Source: Chryseobacterium indologenes (GTDB lineage: Bacteria > Bacteroidota > Bacteroidia > Flavobacteriales > Weeksellaceae). Taken from it: DNA of 64,000 bases. The stretch is from contig NZ_LJOD01000003.1 of the NCBI RefSeq assembly GCF_001295265.1, forward strand, positions 62,001 through 126,000. The letters run 5' to 3'. Positions 1 through 8,721 of the stretch are shown one piece after another. Position 1 is the first letter of the stretch, and the number at the start of each line of letters is the position of its first letter. Both the position numbers and the translations under genes were made by a program. The notes under the pieces were generated by a model. The model was not told the origin of the DNA. It made no database searches and was given only the letters and a program-made list of their open reading frames with translations.

Positions 1-70
1 AGTATTCTTTTATTTAAGTTTTTCAATTTTAAAAATAAATAAAAAATACCATATAATGAGAATATCTGAT

Positions 71-435
71 TTATAATTCTTTAAACTGATTGTTGATCTC
101 CTCAAACCTATTGATCAGCCCGTTCAGTTTTTCCTGTTGTCTTTTACGGTTTGAGGTCTTATATAAAGTATAGCCAGTGAAGCTTTTTTTAATTTTTTGA
201 AAAAATATTTTTTCCACCTTTAAATTCCCATCATAGAACCCTGTAACAGGCTTTTATGAATAGATATTTCATATGGAGCTGTCGTACCATATTGGCAGAA
301 CGAAAATTGAAAACAGAAAGAAAAAGCTTTGATAATCATGGTTTCTGCTGATTTTGCCGGTATGCTTAACAGACTTGAAAATACGAAATCTGCATCAGAT
401 AGAATAAAAATACCATCTGTTAGCAAAAAAAGCAA
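71..435 (-). pseudogene. Frameshifted hypothetical protein (about 121 aa when repaired)
   Basis: An ORF opening at 435 reads to ...YEISIHKSL and then stops. The adjacent frame continues with a coding-like tail (PVTGFYDGNLKVEKIFF..., ending FEEINNQFKEL) to a stop at 71. The span is 365 nt, two more than a multiple of three, so one missing base, most simply a fifth A in the AAAA near 255, joins the halves as ...IHKKPVTGFYDG. The tail is lysine-rich and helix-like. I do not recognise the family. It is either a decayed gene or an assembly indel, and the joined reading is an inference. Confidence 0.4.
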
Positions 436-569
436 TAAAATTTTGCGAAAGTACTGCGTTGTATCGATAAATTTATTAACTTTATTTAAAATTTAAGAAA
501 GAGCCCCCTGGCTTGGAAAGGGGTACAAGCATAAATAGTATTTTTTTTAACTTAAATCCAACAATATAA

Positions 570-785
570 ATGAGCACCAGTATCCAAGACGAATTTAAAG
601 TCTTTAAAGATGAATTGAGAAAATTGAATATCGAAGTACAAAAAGTAGTAAAAGTAGGAAACGGAAGTATGGATTTCCATGAAGTTTTCTACAAATCGCC
701 GAGGTATGAAGAGGTAAAGAGCGTATATGTCCAGCGACATACTCTGGATAGTATGATTGAAAAATTTAAACAAGCCTACCATTAA
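570..785 (+). CDS. Small hypothetical protein, 71 aa
   Basis: A short charged soluble protein with no signal peptide or membrane segment, starting MSTSIQDEF and ending KFKQAYH. The first 30 residues look helical and rich in Lys and Glu. The ORF is followed within 11 bases by a strong hairpin terminator in the same direction, which supports a real monocistronic gene. I do not recognise the family. The reverse-strand ORF over the same bases is taken as its shadow. Confidence 0.6.
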   Translation: MSTSIQDEFKVFKDELRKLNIEVQKVVKVGNGSMDFHEVFYKSPRYEEVKSVYVQRHTLDSMIEKFKQAYH

Positions 786-795
786 AAAATATACC

Positions 796-830
796 GATCG
801 CCTCAGATTTTCTGTGGCGATCAGTTTTTT
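796..830 (+). terminator. Rho-independent terminator
   Basis: GATCGCC at 796-802 pairs with GGCGATC at 816-822, with a 13-nt loop and a T run just after. It lies 10 bases past the stop of the gene ending at 785. Confidence 0.8.
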
Positions 831-865
831 ATTACAGGAGATCTGTCTGTCGTGAGATCCATTTT

Positions 866-1110
866 TTACGCTTGAAGATATTGCAGATAGTACAGATTTA
901 TTTTAACTGAAGTAAAGTTATTTTTTTCTGTAATATGAACTCTGTTAGGTTCCTGTACTTTTTGTCCGGTCAGCCTTTCAAAATTAATTTTAGCCTTGTT
1001 GAAAATTTCAATCTCTGCCTCAGGACGATCATCCACATGCTTGCTTCAGGTATTATGCCGGAGCTTAATTTAAATTCTTCAAGTTTATTCTGCTGTATTA
1101 ATTTTATCAT
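866..1110 (-). pseudogene. Frameshifted small hypothetical protein (about 81 aa repaired)
   Basis: An ORF starting at 1110 (MIKLIQQNKLEEFK...) runs to ...IPEAS. The neighbouring frame then continues with a coding-like stretch (HVDDRPEAEIEIFNKAKINF...) to a stop at 866. The span is 245 nt, so one base appears missing near 1035-1045. The combined protein would be small, charged and cytoplasmic. The family is not recognised. It lies between convergent genes on both sides. Confidence 0.35.
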
Positions 1111-1202
1111 TTTCCTGGTATATTGAGCGCCAATATACAAATTTCACCATAGCAGAGCAGTATTGAAAAAGAACAGCTCTAATCACATTCTGACCCGTTA
1201 TT

Positions 1203-1955
1203 TTAAAACCTATACCCCAGAGAAAGGCCGCTTCTGAAACCTGCCCATGGTCCGTCTACTTTTATTTTTGCTCCATTTTGATTCGTTTCTACGATATAAT
1301 CTACAAATGGGAGATCCAGATTTTCGATTTCTTTTTTAAGCTGTGCCTGCATATCGGGAGTAAGAACATAATCTGACGTCATCGTGAAATCACCCGTTCC
1401 GCTACCGTAATGAGCTCCTGCAATCCAGAAATCCAGCACCAGATTCTGGCTTTTGGTGAGGAAAAACTGTACACCAACCATTAGTCCGCCACTGTTTCCA
1501 CTGGTGCTTCCTTTACCTTTGATCGGGATTTGATAGCTGATGCCGCCCGGAGCATTATAATCATAATAAAAATCAAAAGTATTGGAAGAAACATCAGAGA
1601 AACGGTAATAAGGTGCGAAATAAAAACCCCTGCCATAACCTTTTCCTATATAAAATCTGGGTTCTATGGTGAAATTAACAGCTTTTGCCCTTAAATTCTG
1701 AAATCGCTTTTCATCTTCATCCTTTAAAAATACATTAATAAAAGGAACTTTTCCCTCCGGCATGGTTCCGAACCCTATATTGAGAGAAAACCATTGATTG
1801 ATAGCCCTTTCATAGGAAAGGTTAATATTTCTGAATACATAAGCAGTGATGTTGGTCTTGATGATATTCATCTTGTCTGCCTGAATGGTTTCGGATTCCT
1901 GTGCGCTGGTTTTCAGGAATATAAGGCACGGGATCAGAATAAGAAGCTTTTTCAT
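1203..1955 (-). CDS. DUF3575-like outer-membrane beta-barrel protein
   Basis: A 250-residue secreted protein. I place the start at 1955, which gives MKKLLILIPCLIFLKTSAQ as signal peptide, and not 12 codons earlier where the N-terminus would not look like a leader. The mature part alternates hydrophobic and polar residues with many aromatics (RFYIGKGYGRGFYFAPYYRF) and ends ...SLGYRF, a C-terminal aromatic typical of barrels inserted by BAM. The layout matches small DUF3575-type barrels of Bacteroidota. It is divergent from the TonB-type receptor, with a palindrome between them. No ligand can be inferred. Confidence 0.7.
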   Translation of the reverse strand: MKKLLILIPCLIFLKTSAQESETIQADKMNIIKTNITAYVFRNINLSYERAINQWFSLNIGFGTMPEGKVPFINVFLKDEDEKRFQNLRAKAVNFTIEPRFYIGKGYGRGFYFAPYYRFSDVSSNTFDFYYDYNAPGGISYQIPIKGKGSTSGNSGGLMVGVQFFLTKSQNLVLDFWIAGAHYGSGTGDFTMTSDYVLTPDMQAQLKKEIENLDLPFVDYIVETNQNGAKIKVDGPWAGFRSGLSLGYRF

Positions 1956-2099
1956 AACAATATATTTTGTGGTGTGAAAAAATACCAGCAAAAAACGGGC
2001 AGAAGACTAAATATATTTTACTATGACTTCATTTTTAACTTTGAAATGATGTTATGGATACTGAAAATGATGTTGTCGTATCGGATATGAGATGAAATA

Positions 2100-2129
2100 A
2101 GGAACTTAAAACGATGCTGTTAAGTTCCT
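2100..2129. promoter_or_regulatory. Perfect 10-bp inverted repeat in a divergent intergenic region
   Basis: AGGAACTTAA (2100-2109) and TTAAGTTCCT (2120-2129) are perfectly complementary around a 10-nt loop. It lies between the divergent starts at 1955 and 2227. No T run follows on the plus strand, so an operator or leader hairpin is as likely as a terminator. Confidence 0.4.
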
Positions 2130-2226
2130 GTCGTTTAAATCTTTCCTCCATTTATTCACCTAAACAAAATCTGATGTAGCAAATACCGGAGGTCAGTTGT
2201 TCTACAAGTATAAAACTAATTCTGAT

Positions 2227-4311
2227 ATGAAAAAAACGATATATATTCTTTGTTTTCTCAGCAGTATTCTTATGTTTTCGCAGGAAATAAAAAATGATTC
2301 GGCAGATACTTCAGAAACAAAAGAGATCCAGGAAGTCATTCTGAAATCCCAGCGGAAAAAGCAGTTTGCAGATAAAGCGGTCTATACTTTTGATAAGGAA
2401 GCGCTGGAAAAGGCGCGGTATGCGAAAGATCTTCTCCGAACCCTTCCGGAACTGCAGCTGGATCCTGTTTCTAACTCCATCACGAGTACAAAGGGAGGAA
2501 CGACGCTGTTTCTTATTAACGGAGTTGAAGCTACAGACCTTCAGATCCGCAGTGTGGCTCCTGGTGAAGTGGTGAAAGTGGAATATTATGACATTCCGCC
2601 TTCACGCTGGGCAACAAGAGCTGATATTGTAGTAAATATTCTGACGAAATCTACGGAAACAGGCTATCTTTTGGGAGCCGATTTTACTTCTGCACTGAAT
2701 ACCGGATTTGTAGATGCTTCAGCATATGCTAACTACACAAAAGGGAAAAATGATTTCGGACTTGAATACTCACTTAATCTGAGAGATTATGACAACAGGA
2801 AGGTGGAGAGTATTTATGATTATTATCTGAACGGGCAGCATTACCGTTCGGAAGAAAAAAGAACAGATCATTTCGGATATACCACACAGAATATTGCATT
2901 GCGTTACACCCGTATGGTTCCTGATAAATATACTTTTCAGGCTAAACTGAACATGGATCTGGTAAGCCGTTTTTCAAAAACAGAAGGGGAGAGCTTATTT
3001 ACAAAGGACAATGTGAAGGAAATGCACGGGGTGTTTAAAAATTACGGATCAGATTATATCAACCCTAAGCTGGATCTGTATTATTCAAAAAAGATAGGCA
3101 GTAAAGATGAACTAAGCATTAATGCGGTAGGTTCTCATTACAATACGGATATCACAGAATTTGCTAAGGAATGGGTAGTCTCATCAGGAAGTTCTGTGTA
3201 TGACAATGATATGATCCTGAAAACAGAACAGACTAATTTTGTGGTTGAATTAGCCCATAATCATGACTTTAAAGCAGGAAAGTTATCATCTGGCTACCGT
3301 ATTTCGAGTTCTTCCATTTCTAATGATCTGAATAACCTTGCAGGATATTCACAGTATAAAGTTAATTATAGGGAACAGTATTTTTATACCGAGTTTTCAG
3401 GAAAAAAAGATAAATTCAGTTACAGGCTTGGTGCAGGACTTACTAATATTCATAATAAAAGTGCTGAAAATGTTTTTAACGAATGGTCTTTTACTCCAAG
3501 ACTTATTTTAGGATACCAGCTGAAAAATAATCAGAGCTTTAGATTTACGGGAAGTTATACTCCGGTAAGCCCCGGAAGTAATGCACTCAGCAGCAATGTT
3601 GTACAACAGGCACCTAATATTGTAAGACGGGGTAATCCTTTTTTAAAGTCGCAGCAGGTACTTTCCAATAATTTAATTTATTCCCTGAACAATCAGTACT
3701 TTGATTTCAATGCTTCCCTGTTTTACGTGTATACAGATAGAGTCATCAATCAGTATTATGTTCAGGATGATACTTTCGGAGGCTATGCACTGACTTATGA
3801 AAATGCTAAGAACGGGCAAAAATACGGACTGCAGCTTACCGGATCCTATAAGCCTTTCGGAAATAGCCTGCTGGTAGTGAAAGCGATGATATCTCCGGTA
3901 TCAGAAATGATCAGGACAGCATCCGGAGAGCTGATCAGAAATAATTATTTCTCCAATTATGTAGTAGCGTCTTCAGAATATAAATCTTTCACTCTGCAAT
4001 ATATGTTCAATATTCCGGTGTATACTTTAAACGGGGCTTTCCTTAATACCAATGAGAACAAAAATCACGTTTTTGCCAACTATAAACTGAAAAGCTGGAC
4101 ATTTACCGCAGGAATGTACTGGATAGGAATGCCTTCAGAGTACAAAACGAAAAGCCTTCCGCAAAGTTTAGTGAGCTACAATAGTGATACGAAGATTATG
4201 AATAACAAATCCATGTTTGTTTTAGGGGTAAGCTTCGATTTCTCCAAAGGAAAGAAAACTGAAATCCAGAGAAAGCTGAATAATGATACGGCTCCTGCTG
4301 CTACATTCTGA
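2227..4311 (+). CDS. TonB-dependent receptor-type outer-membrane protein (plug plus OMP beta-barrel)
   Basis: A 694-residue protein starting at MKKTIYILCFLSSILMFS, a signal peptide; the in-frame ATG 10 codons upstream is less likely. Residues of about 30-150 form a plug-like domain (EIQEVILKSQRKKQF, LLRTLPELQLDP, FLINGVEATDLQIRSV, VEYYDIPPSRWATRADIVVNI). The rest is a long barrel rich in aromatic beta-strands, of the OMP_b-brl_3 type found in Bacteroidota receptors with no obvious carboxypeptidase-like N-terminal domain. No SusD partner is adjacent, so the substrate is unknown. A terminator follows immediately. Confidence 0.8.
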   Translation: MKKTIYILCFLSSILMFSQEIKNDSADTSETKEIQEVILKSQRKKQFADKAVYTFDKEALEKARYAKDLLRTLPELQLDPVSNSITSTKGGTTLFLINGVEATDLQIRSVAPGEVVKVEYYDIPPSRWATRADIVVNILTKSTETGYLLGADFTSALNTGFVDASAYANYTKGKNDFGLEYSLNLRDYDNRKVESIYDYYLNGQHYRSEEKRTDHFGYTTQNIALRYTRMVPDKYTFQAKLNMDLVSRFSKTEGESLFTKDNVKEMHGVFKNYGSDYINPKLDLYYSKKIGSKDELSINAVGSHYNTDITEFAKEWVVSSGSSVYDNDMILKTEQTNFVVELAHNHDFKAGKLSSGYRISSSSISNDLNNLAGYSQYKVNYREQYFYTEFSGKKDKFSYRLGAGLTNIHNKSAENVFNEWSFTPRLILGYQLKNNQSFRFTGSYTPVSPGSNALSSNVVQQAPNIVRRGNPFLKSQQVLSNNLIYSLNNQYFDFNASLFYVYTDRVINQYYVQDDTFGGYALTYENAKNGQKYGLQLTGSYKPFGNSLLVVKAMISPVSEMIRTASGELIRNNYFSNYVVASSEYKSFTLQYMFNIPVYTLNGAFLNTNENKNHVFANYKLKSWTFTAGMYWIGMPSEYKTKSLPQSLVSYNSDTKIMNNKSMFVLGVSFDFSKGKKTEIQRKLNNDTAPAATF

Positions 4312-4333
4312 TGTCTGTCAGAAACTGATTCAT

Positions 4334-4370
4334 AAAAAATCCGTTTAGAAATGTTCTGAACGGATTTTTT
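4334..4370. terminator. Rho-independent terminator after the TonB-type receptor
   Basis: AAAAAATCCGTT (4334-4345) pairs with AACGGATTTTTT (4359-4370). The A and T tracts make it usable in both directions. Confidence 0.8.
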
Positions 4371-4395
4371 ATTTAAAGCGGTTTACCCTTTTTTA

Positions 4396-4554
4396 TTAAA
4401 CCACAAAAGCCACAAAAGATTGAGATACTTTATTTAAAGTTGATCATTACTATGGAAAGAGAGAACACGTAAGCCTTTAAAAATCTTTTATTTTTTGAGA
4501 GCTTTTATGATATCATAACATCTTTAAAATAGCTTTTGTGACTTTTGTGGTTAA
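4396..4554. repeat. 159-bp intergenic element with about 22-bp inverted ends
   Basis: The left end TTAAACCACAAAAGCCACAAAAG (4396-4418) is the near-exact reverse complement of the right end CTTTTGTGACTTTTGTGGTTAA (4533-4554). One inserted base and one substitution separate them. The interior is AT-rich with weaker complementarity (for example AAAGAT near 4416 and ATCTTT at 4521). There is no ORF. It looks like a miniature inverted-repeat or long palindromic intergenic element between convergent genes. Similar CCACAAAAG-bounded repeats are, from memory, common in Chryseobacterium genomes, but I found only this copy here. Confidence 0.6.
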
Positions 4555-4582
4555 GTGTAAAAAAGTTTGTTGAAAAAAAGTT

Positions 4583-5563
4583 TTATTTTTTAATGAATTT
4601 CGTCGTTTCCTTCTTAGAATCTTTTCCTGAAACTTCTATGAAATAAGAAGCTGCCGGAAGCTCAGAAACCTGTACTTTTCCGGATTGAATATCCGATGTT
4701 TTGATGAGTTTTCCGTCTAAGCTGTAGATCTTAGCAGTAGAATAATTTGCGTTTTCCCCTGTAAACCCGATAAAATCCTGTGCAGGATTCGGATACGCCC
4801 TGAAGCTTTGTTTTTTTACAGCTTCTCCGGTGCCAAGGAAGGTAACGTTCAATGCCTGTGCCGCAGTGGTTGTCTGGTTCATGTTAAGAGCAGGAACATT
4901 GATGTTGGCGCTGGTATAAGACAGTAAAGGTGCTTTGTAGGTACTGCTGTAATACAGGTAAGAGGTATTGGTAATGGTTCCGGCCGGGAAAGGGCCTACC
5001 GTCAGATTAAAAGTCTGAACTGATTTGATCCTTAAAACATTGGTGTAGGTATTAGGTCCGATAATCAGAGTTCCGGCAGCATCCGCAGAGATATTAATAT
5101 TGCCGCTGAAATTTCCGGAAGCCGCTGTTGAAGTGAAGGTTCCCTGTGCTGTATCAGTCTCCGTATAGCCAAAGGCAGCGGGATACGATATATAAGTTCC
5201 GTTGTTTGCCGCAAAATTTAAAGTGGCATCAGGAGTAATAAGTCCGGTAATTTCCAGCTTTGAAGCGGTTTGTTTAAATAGGATAGTGTTACCTCCACCT
5301 GTCATTTTAATAGTAGAACCGGGATAGGTTGTGGTTTCTGTTGCATCAGGAGACGAGTATACCGTTGGAGATGCAGCGCCTTGTGTTAAAGAAGCATTGT
5401 TGAATACCACATTGTTGCCGGTTGCAGAATTATCTACTGTTCCGTTAATGATTATATTATTTACCGTTTCGCCAACAATAGGGTCGTTAAATGCTTTGGT
5501 AATCGTAGTTTGTGCAGAACAAAGCCCGAAAGCAGTGAGTGCCAAAAGTAGAGTTTTTTTCAT
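4583..5563 (-). CDS. Secreted protein with type IX secretion (Por) sorting domain
   Basis: A 326-residue protein starting MKKTLLLALTAFGLCSAQ, a signal peptide; an ATG two codons upstream is also possible. The middle is a low-complexity Thr/Asn/Gly/Ala beta-rich region. The last 75 residues are a T9SS type A sorting domain, with FRAYPNPAQDFIGF, IYSLDGKLIKTSDI, VSELPAASYFIEV and a basic KFIKK end. It should be exported by Sec, passed through the type IX machinery and released or attached at the surface. The body has no recognisable enzyme motif. Confidence 0.85.
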   Translation of the reverse strand: MKKTLLLALTAFGLCSAQTTITKAFNDPIVGETVNNIIINGTVDNSATGNNVVFNNASLTQGAASPTVYSSPDATETTTYPGSTIKMTGGGNTILFKQTASKLEITGLITPDATLNFAANNGTYISYPAAFGYTETDTAQGTFTSTAASGNFSGNINISADAAGTLIIGPNTYTNVLRIKSVQTFNLTVGPFPAGTITNTSYLYYSSTYKAPLLSYTSANINVPALNMNQTTTAAQALNVTFLGTGEAVKKQSFRAYPNPAQDFIGFTGENANYSTAKIYSLDGKLIKTSDIQSGKVQVSELPAASYFIEVSGKDSKKETTKFIKK

Positions 5564-5708
5564 GGCCATATTTTTTGCTAAAGTTAAACAAAAACAAGAT
5601 TTGATTTTAACATAATCTATTTTTAATTAGAAATTTTCAATAAAAATAGCCATTCGTTTTACCGGATGGCTATTCTGTACGTTAAATATAGGGTTTTGTT
5701 AATCTATA

Positions 5709-6353
5709 CTAGTTACTGATCATTGTACGGTAAGCGTGGATATCCTCAATGGTTACAACGCTCATTTCTCTTTGGATGGCAAAATCAACGATTTCCGGAA
5801 GCCTGGCCATTGAGCCGTCTTCATTGGTCAGTTCGCAGAGTACGGCATCATCACCCAGATGGGCAAGCTTTACAAGATCAACACTGCCTTCAGTATGTCC
5901 GCGTCTTTCGAAAACACCGTCTTTTTTAGCAATTAAAGGAAAAACGTGTCCCGGGCTTGCGATATGGTCAGCCTGCGCATCTGCTGCGATTGCGGTTCTG
6001 ATGGTTGTTACGCGGTCTTTAGCCGAAACTCCGGATTCTACACCTTCTCTGGCTTCAATAGATATGGTAAAAGCGGTCTGATTTTTAGAGTTGTTATTTT
6101 CCACCATCGGACGGAGGTTCAGGTGCCTGCTTTTTTCTTCAGAAATGCATAGGCAGACAATACCGCTGCATTCGCGGATCAGCAGTGCCATGTCCTGTTC
6201 TGTAATGGTGGATGCGGGAAAGATGATATCACCTTCGTTTTCACGGTTTTCATCATCTACTAAAAGAATTCCTTTTCCCTGTTGTAGTTTAAGAAGTGCG
6301 TTTTCTACACGTTCTGTGGAGGTTGCTCCAAATTTTTCTAATAATTTTTCCAT
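5709..6353 (-). CDS. ribB: 3,4-dihydroxy-2-butanone 4-phosphate synthase
   Basis: A 214-residue stand-alone RibB that converts ribulose 5-phosphate to 3,4-dihydroxy-2-butanone 4-phosphate plus formate, for riboflavin synthesis. Hallmarks are [16 protein letters not shown] near residue 35 (metal-binding acidic loop), [42 protein letters not shown] near 135-165, and [12 protein letters not shown]. Length matches single-domain RibB, with no fused GTP cyclohydrolase II. An FMN riboswitch lies about 95 bases upstream, so expression should fall when FMN is abundant. Confidence 0.96.
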   Translation of the reverse strand: MEKLLEKFGATSTERVENALLKLQQGKGILLVDDENRENEGDIIFPASTITEQDMALLIRECSGIVCLCISEEKSRHLNLRPMVENNNSKNQTAFTISIEAREGVESGVSAKDRVTTIRTAIAADAQADHIASPGHVFPLIAKKDGVFERRGHTEGSVDLVKLAHLGDDAVLCELTNEDGSMARLPEIVDFAIQREMSVVTIEDIHAYRTMISN

Positions 6354-6447
6354 GTTATTTTACTTTTAGAAGGTAAAACAGTCTTCGGTACATGGAAATG
6401 AAATACGGCACAATAAGCCCGTAAGGAATCTTACTGACCGTTTCATT

Positions 6448-6565
6448 TTCTTCTCCCATCCAGACTTTAACTGTCGGTTCCGGAATTTCACCAGATCAGT
6501 CCCTTCAAAAGAAAGGAGTCGCGGACTGTAACCGCCGGTAGGGAATTTCACCCTGCCCCGAAGAA
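6448..6565 (-). promoter_or_regulatory. FMN riboswitch (RFN element) controlling ribB
   Basis: Reading the minus strand, the RFN core is intact. TTCTTCGGGGCAGGGTGAAA opens it at 6565. CCGGCGGTTACAGTCCGCGA, GACTGATCTGGTGAAATTCC and ACCGACAGTTAAAGTCTGGA then follow in order. GGGAGAAGAA closes the P1 stem near 6448. Between it and the ribB start (6354-6447) is a leader that can form a hairpin around CTTACGGGCTTATTGTGCCGTA, presumably the expression platform. Whether control is by termination or translation is not clear. Confidence 0.95.
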
Positions 6566-6832
6566 AACTTATTCTAAGTTTTGCTGTATGTTTACTTTAA
6601 TTTTTTTGTTTCACTATTTTCTATTTAACGTACAGACCGCTAATTTCGGGAAGTTTTTTGAAATGGAGAAGTATTTTAACGGTTAATCTGCTCAACGGGA
6701 TATTGAATGTCTTCTCTCTGTGTGTTTTTTATATGAACTTGAGTGGATAATCTGTTTTTTAGGATTTGAATGAACTTCTATCATTGAACAATTCAAATCT
6801 AAATATTAAATTTCTGAATAGAGAAATGAAGG

Positions 6833-7570
6833 CTAAAATAAATCTGTATCTAACAAAGGTAATTCTTCTTTTGCAGGATGGTTCTTAAAATCAATAAAAT
6901 CCCTGAATTCAGGGAGGTCATCACAGAAAATAATATCGAAAGTAAAACGGTTATTTCCATAAAGCCCTCTGTGGATCATGTTGGCTGAGAAGATAAGCAG
7001 GTCACCTCTGTTTAACGGTATTTTCTTTCCTCTTTCCAGATCATCCCCCGGCTTTCTGCCATTCATTGAAAGCCTGGTTTCCTGTTCTTCTTCCAGATCC
7101 CATTCTCTGTGAGTTCCGGGAATCAATTCAATGCCGGATTCTGCTTTTAAGGGAATTCTGAAATGAAGAACATTTTGAGTTATAATATTTTTCTTCTGTT
7201 CTTCAATGGTCATTCCGGTATACTGTATGTCACGGTGCCAGTAATTAGTCTGGCTGTTGTTCAATGGATCAAAAAATAGTTGGGTATTGAGGAAAACGGC
7301 TTTTCCAGGGAAAAGAGTGTGAACAAGTTGTGAAATTTTTTCCTGAGAAATAAACCTGAGGAGATCCAGCCTTTCCTGCCTGGTAATCTGTTGAGCTGAG
7401 GTAATGCTGTGGCTGTTAATAGCTCCGGCTTTATAATCTGAGTCATTATATTTCAGCCATGTCTGATGAAAGGTATGAAGAATCTTTTCCAGAGGCTGCA
7501 ACTCTTCTTCAGAGAAAAACTGCTTTAAGTAAACGTATCCCTGCCGATTATAATGTTGATTTATACTCAT
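6833..7570 (-). CDS. Phytanoyl-CoA dioxygenase (PhyH) family protein
   Basis: A 245-residue Fe(II)/2-oxoglutarate oxygenase. The iron-binding HxD is H112-R-D114 in NYWHRDIQYTG, the distal histidine is H200 in ANMIHRG, and R208 (NNRFT) is placed to bind 2-oxoglutarate, so the active site appears complete. It is cytoplasmic, without signal peptide. It lies 9 bases downstream of the ATP-grasp gene, which suggests one transcript and perhaps a shared small-molecule or peptide substrate. The substrate cannot be read from sequence; PhyH members hydroxylate very diverse molecules. Confidence 0.85.
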   Translation of the reverse strand: MSINQHYNRQGYVYLKQFFSEEELQPLEKILHTFHQTWLKYNDSDYKAGAINSHSITSAQQITRQERLDLLRFISQEKISQLVHTLFPGKAVFLNTQLFFDPLNNSQTNYWHRDIQYTGMTIEEQKKNIITQNVLHFRIPLKAESGIELIPGTHREWDLEEEQETRLSMNGRKPGDDLERGKKIPLNRGDLLIFSANMIHRGLYGNNRFTFDIIFCDDLPEFRDFIDFKNHPAKEELPLLDTDLF

Positions 7571-7579
7571 AATGACTTT

Positions 7580-8338
7580 TTATCGTTGTTTTTGAAATAT
7601 TGCGTGTGCAATTTCATACCATCTTTCAAGCAGTAAATCAGTGTATATTTCTTTATCAAGACCGTAAGATCCCAGGGCATAGCCATCGTTCCATTCTACC
7701 AAAGCCGTATTGCCGTTGGATAAAACGCCAAAGTCAATGCCGTATCCTTTGGTTTTTTCCTCCGAATTTTCAAGATCATTTACAGCATTCCGGATGACTT
7801 CCATATTGGGCTGGTATTGCTCATCACCATCATATAAACGCATTCCGACAATCTTTGAGTTATTGACAAAAATCCTGTATTCTGCTTTCCAGTCTACTGA
7901 TTCTGAACAGTAAAGTTCCGTGTTTTTTGAGAATTCGGATAAAAGATAAAAATCAGAAACTGATTCTATTCTGAATCCGGTGAAAAGCTTTGTGTCAGAT
8001 TTTGGTTTGACAAAAACAGGCTGCAGGTCTCCGTCCATATTTTTCAAAAAATCACGTATGGTGGTTGTCCAGATATTTCGCTGCAGATATGGATGAAGGC
8101 ATTTAGGGTAGCAGTCAGATGGAGGATTAATTTTATATTTTTTGAAAATTGAGGAAAAAACAAAATGATTTCCGGCAACAAACGTGGTATGGTCGATATT
8201 CAATTGATTTCTGAAAATCTTTTTATCCGTGAAAAGTTCGTATCCGATATTTCTTTTTTCCAATACATCAATCACGTCCTGATGTTCAGGTTCCAGTTTT
8301 TTATTGCCGTATTCATGGATATAAGCTTTTTCTATCAT
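7580..8338 (-). CDS. ATP-grasp domain protein (R2K-like clade)
   Basis: A 252-residue protein starting MIEKAYIHEYGNKKL. Features fitting a short ATP-grasp enzyme are VFVKPKSDTKLFTGFRI near residue 108 (lysine of the ATP site), SVDWKAEYRIFV near 148, and GYGIDFGVLSNGNTALVEWNDGYALGSY near 200 with the acidic metal ligands. The organisation resembles the R2K ATP-grasp group, which forms amide bonds to amino or carboxyl groups, often on peptides or proteins. It is followed at 9-bp spacing by the PhyH oxygenase and preceded by a DUF2200 gene. Confidence 0.75.
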   Translation of the reverse strand: MIEKAYIHEYGNKKLEPEHQDVIDVLEKRNIGYELFTDKKIFRNQLNIDHTTFVAGNHFVFSSIFKKYKINPPSDCYPKCLHPYLQRNIWTTTIRDFLKNMDGDLQPVFVKPKSDTKLFTGFRIESVSDFYLLSEFSKNTELYCSESVDWKAEYRIFVNNSKIVGMRLYDGDEQYQPNMEVIRNAVNDLENSEEKTKGYGIDFGVLSNGNTALVEWNDGYALGSYGLDKEIYTDLLLERWYEIAHAIFQKQR

Positions 8339-8355
8339 TGTTTTTTAATACCGTA

Positions 8356-8709
8356 TCAGGGTGTTCTTAATATTTTTTCCATCTTCTTTCCTTTGGCCAG
8401 CTCGTCAATAAGTTTATCCAGGTACCGGATATTTCTCATCAATTCATCTTCAATATCTTCTACACGGTATCCGCAGATAACACCTTTGATGAGGGAAGCA
8501 TTTGGATTGATTTGAGGTGCCTGTTCAAAAAATGTTTTAAAATCGGTTTTGTTATCTAAAATTTCCTGCAGGCTCTTTTCATCATATCCGGTCAGCCAGA
8601 ATATGATTTCATGAACTTCATCTTTTGTACGGCCTTTTTTCTCTGCTTTTTGAATATAGTGTGGATATACACCGGAAAAAGCCATCGCAAAAACTTTTGT
8701 ATTCTGCAT
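8356..8709 (-). CDS. DUF2200 family protein
   Basis: A 117-residue protein that appears to cover the whole DUF2200 family: it opens with [38 protein letters not shown] and has [39 protein letters not shown] near the end. Family function is unknown. It is small, soluble and without catalytic motifs I can name. It sits 17 bases upstream of the ATP-grasp gene and 12 downstream of the hydrolase, so the four genes from 9501 to 6833 probably form one operon. Confidence 0.85.
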   Translation of the reverse strand: MQNTKVFAMAFSGVYPHYIQKAEKKGRTKDEVHEIIFWLTGYDEKSLQEILDNKTDFKTFFEQAPQINPNASLIKGVICGYRVEDIEDELMRNIRYLDKLIDELAKGKKMEKILRTP

Positions 8710-8721
8710 GTTTTCTATGGT

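Noticed and set aside
552..782. Minus-strand ORF of 76 codons over 570-785
   Set aside because: The plus-strand ORF is followed by an oriented terminator and has better composition, so the reverse one is its shadow.
1794..2090. 98-codon plus-strand ORF
   Set aside because: It overlaps the start of the barrel gene on the opposite strand and has no supporting features.
6366..6551. A 61-codon minus-strand ORF (MKFPTGGYSPRLL) inside the riboswitch
   Set aside because: It is a translation of the conserved RFN aptamer, whose RNA motifs explain the sequence.
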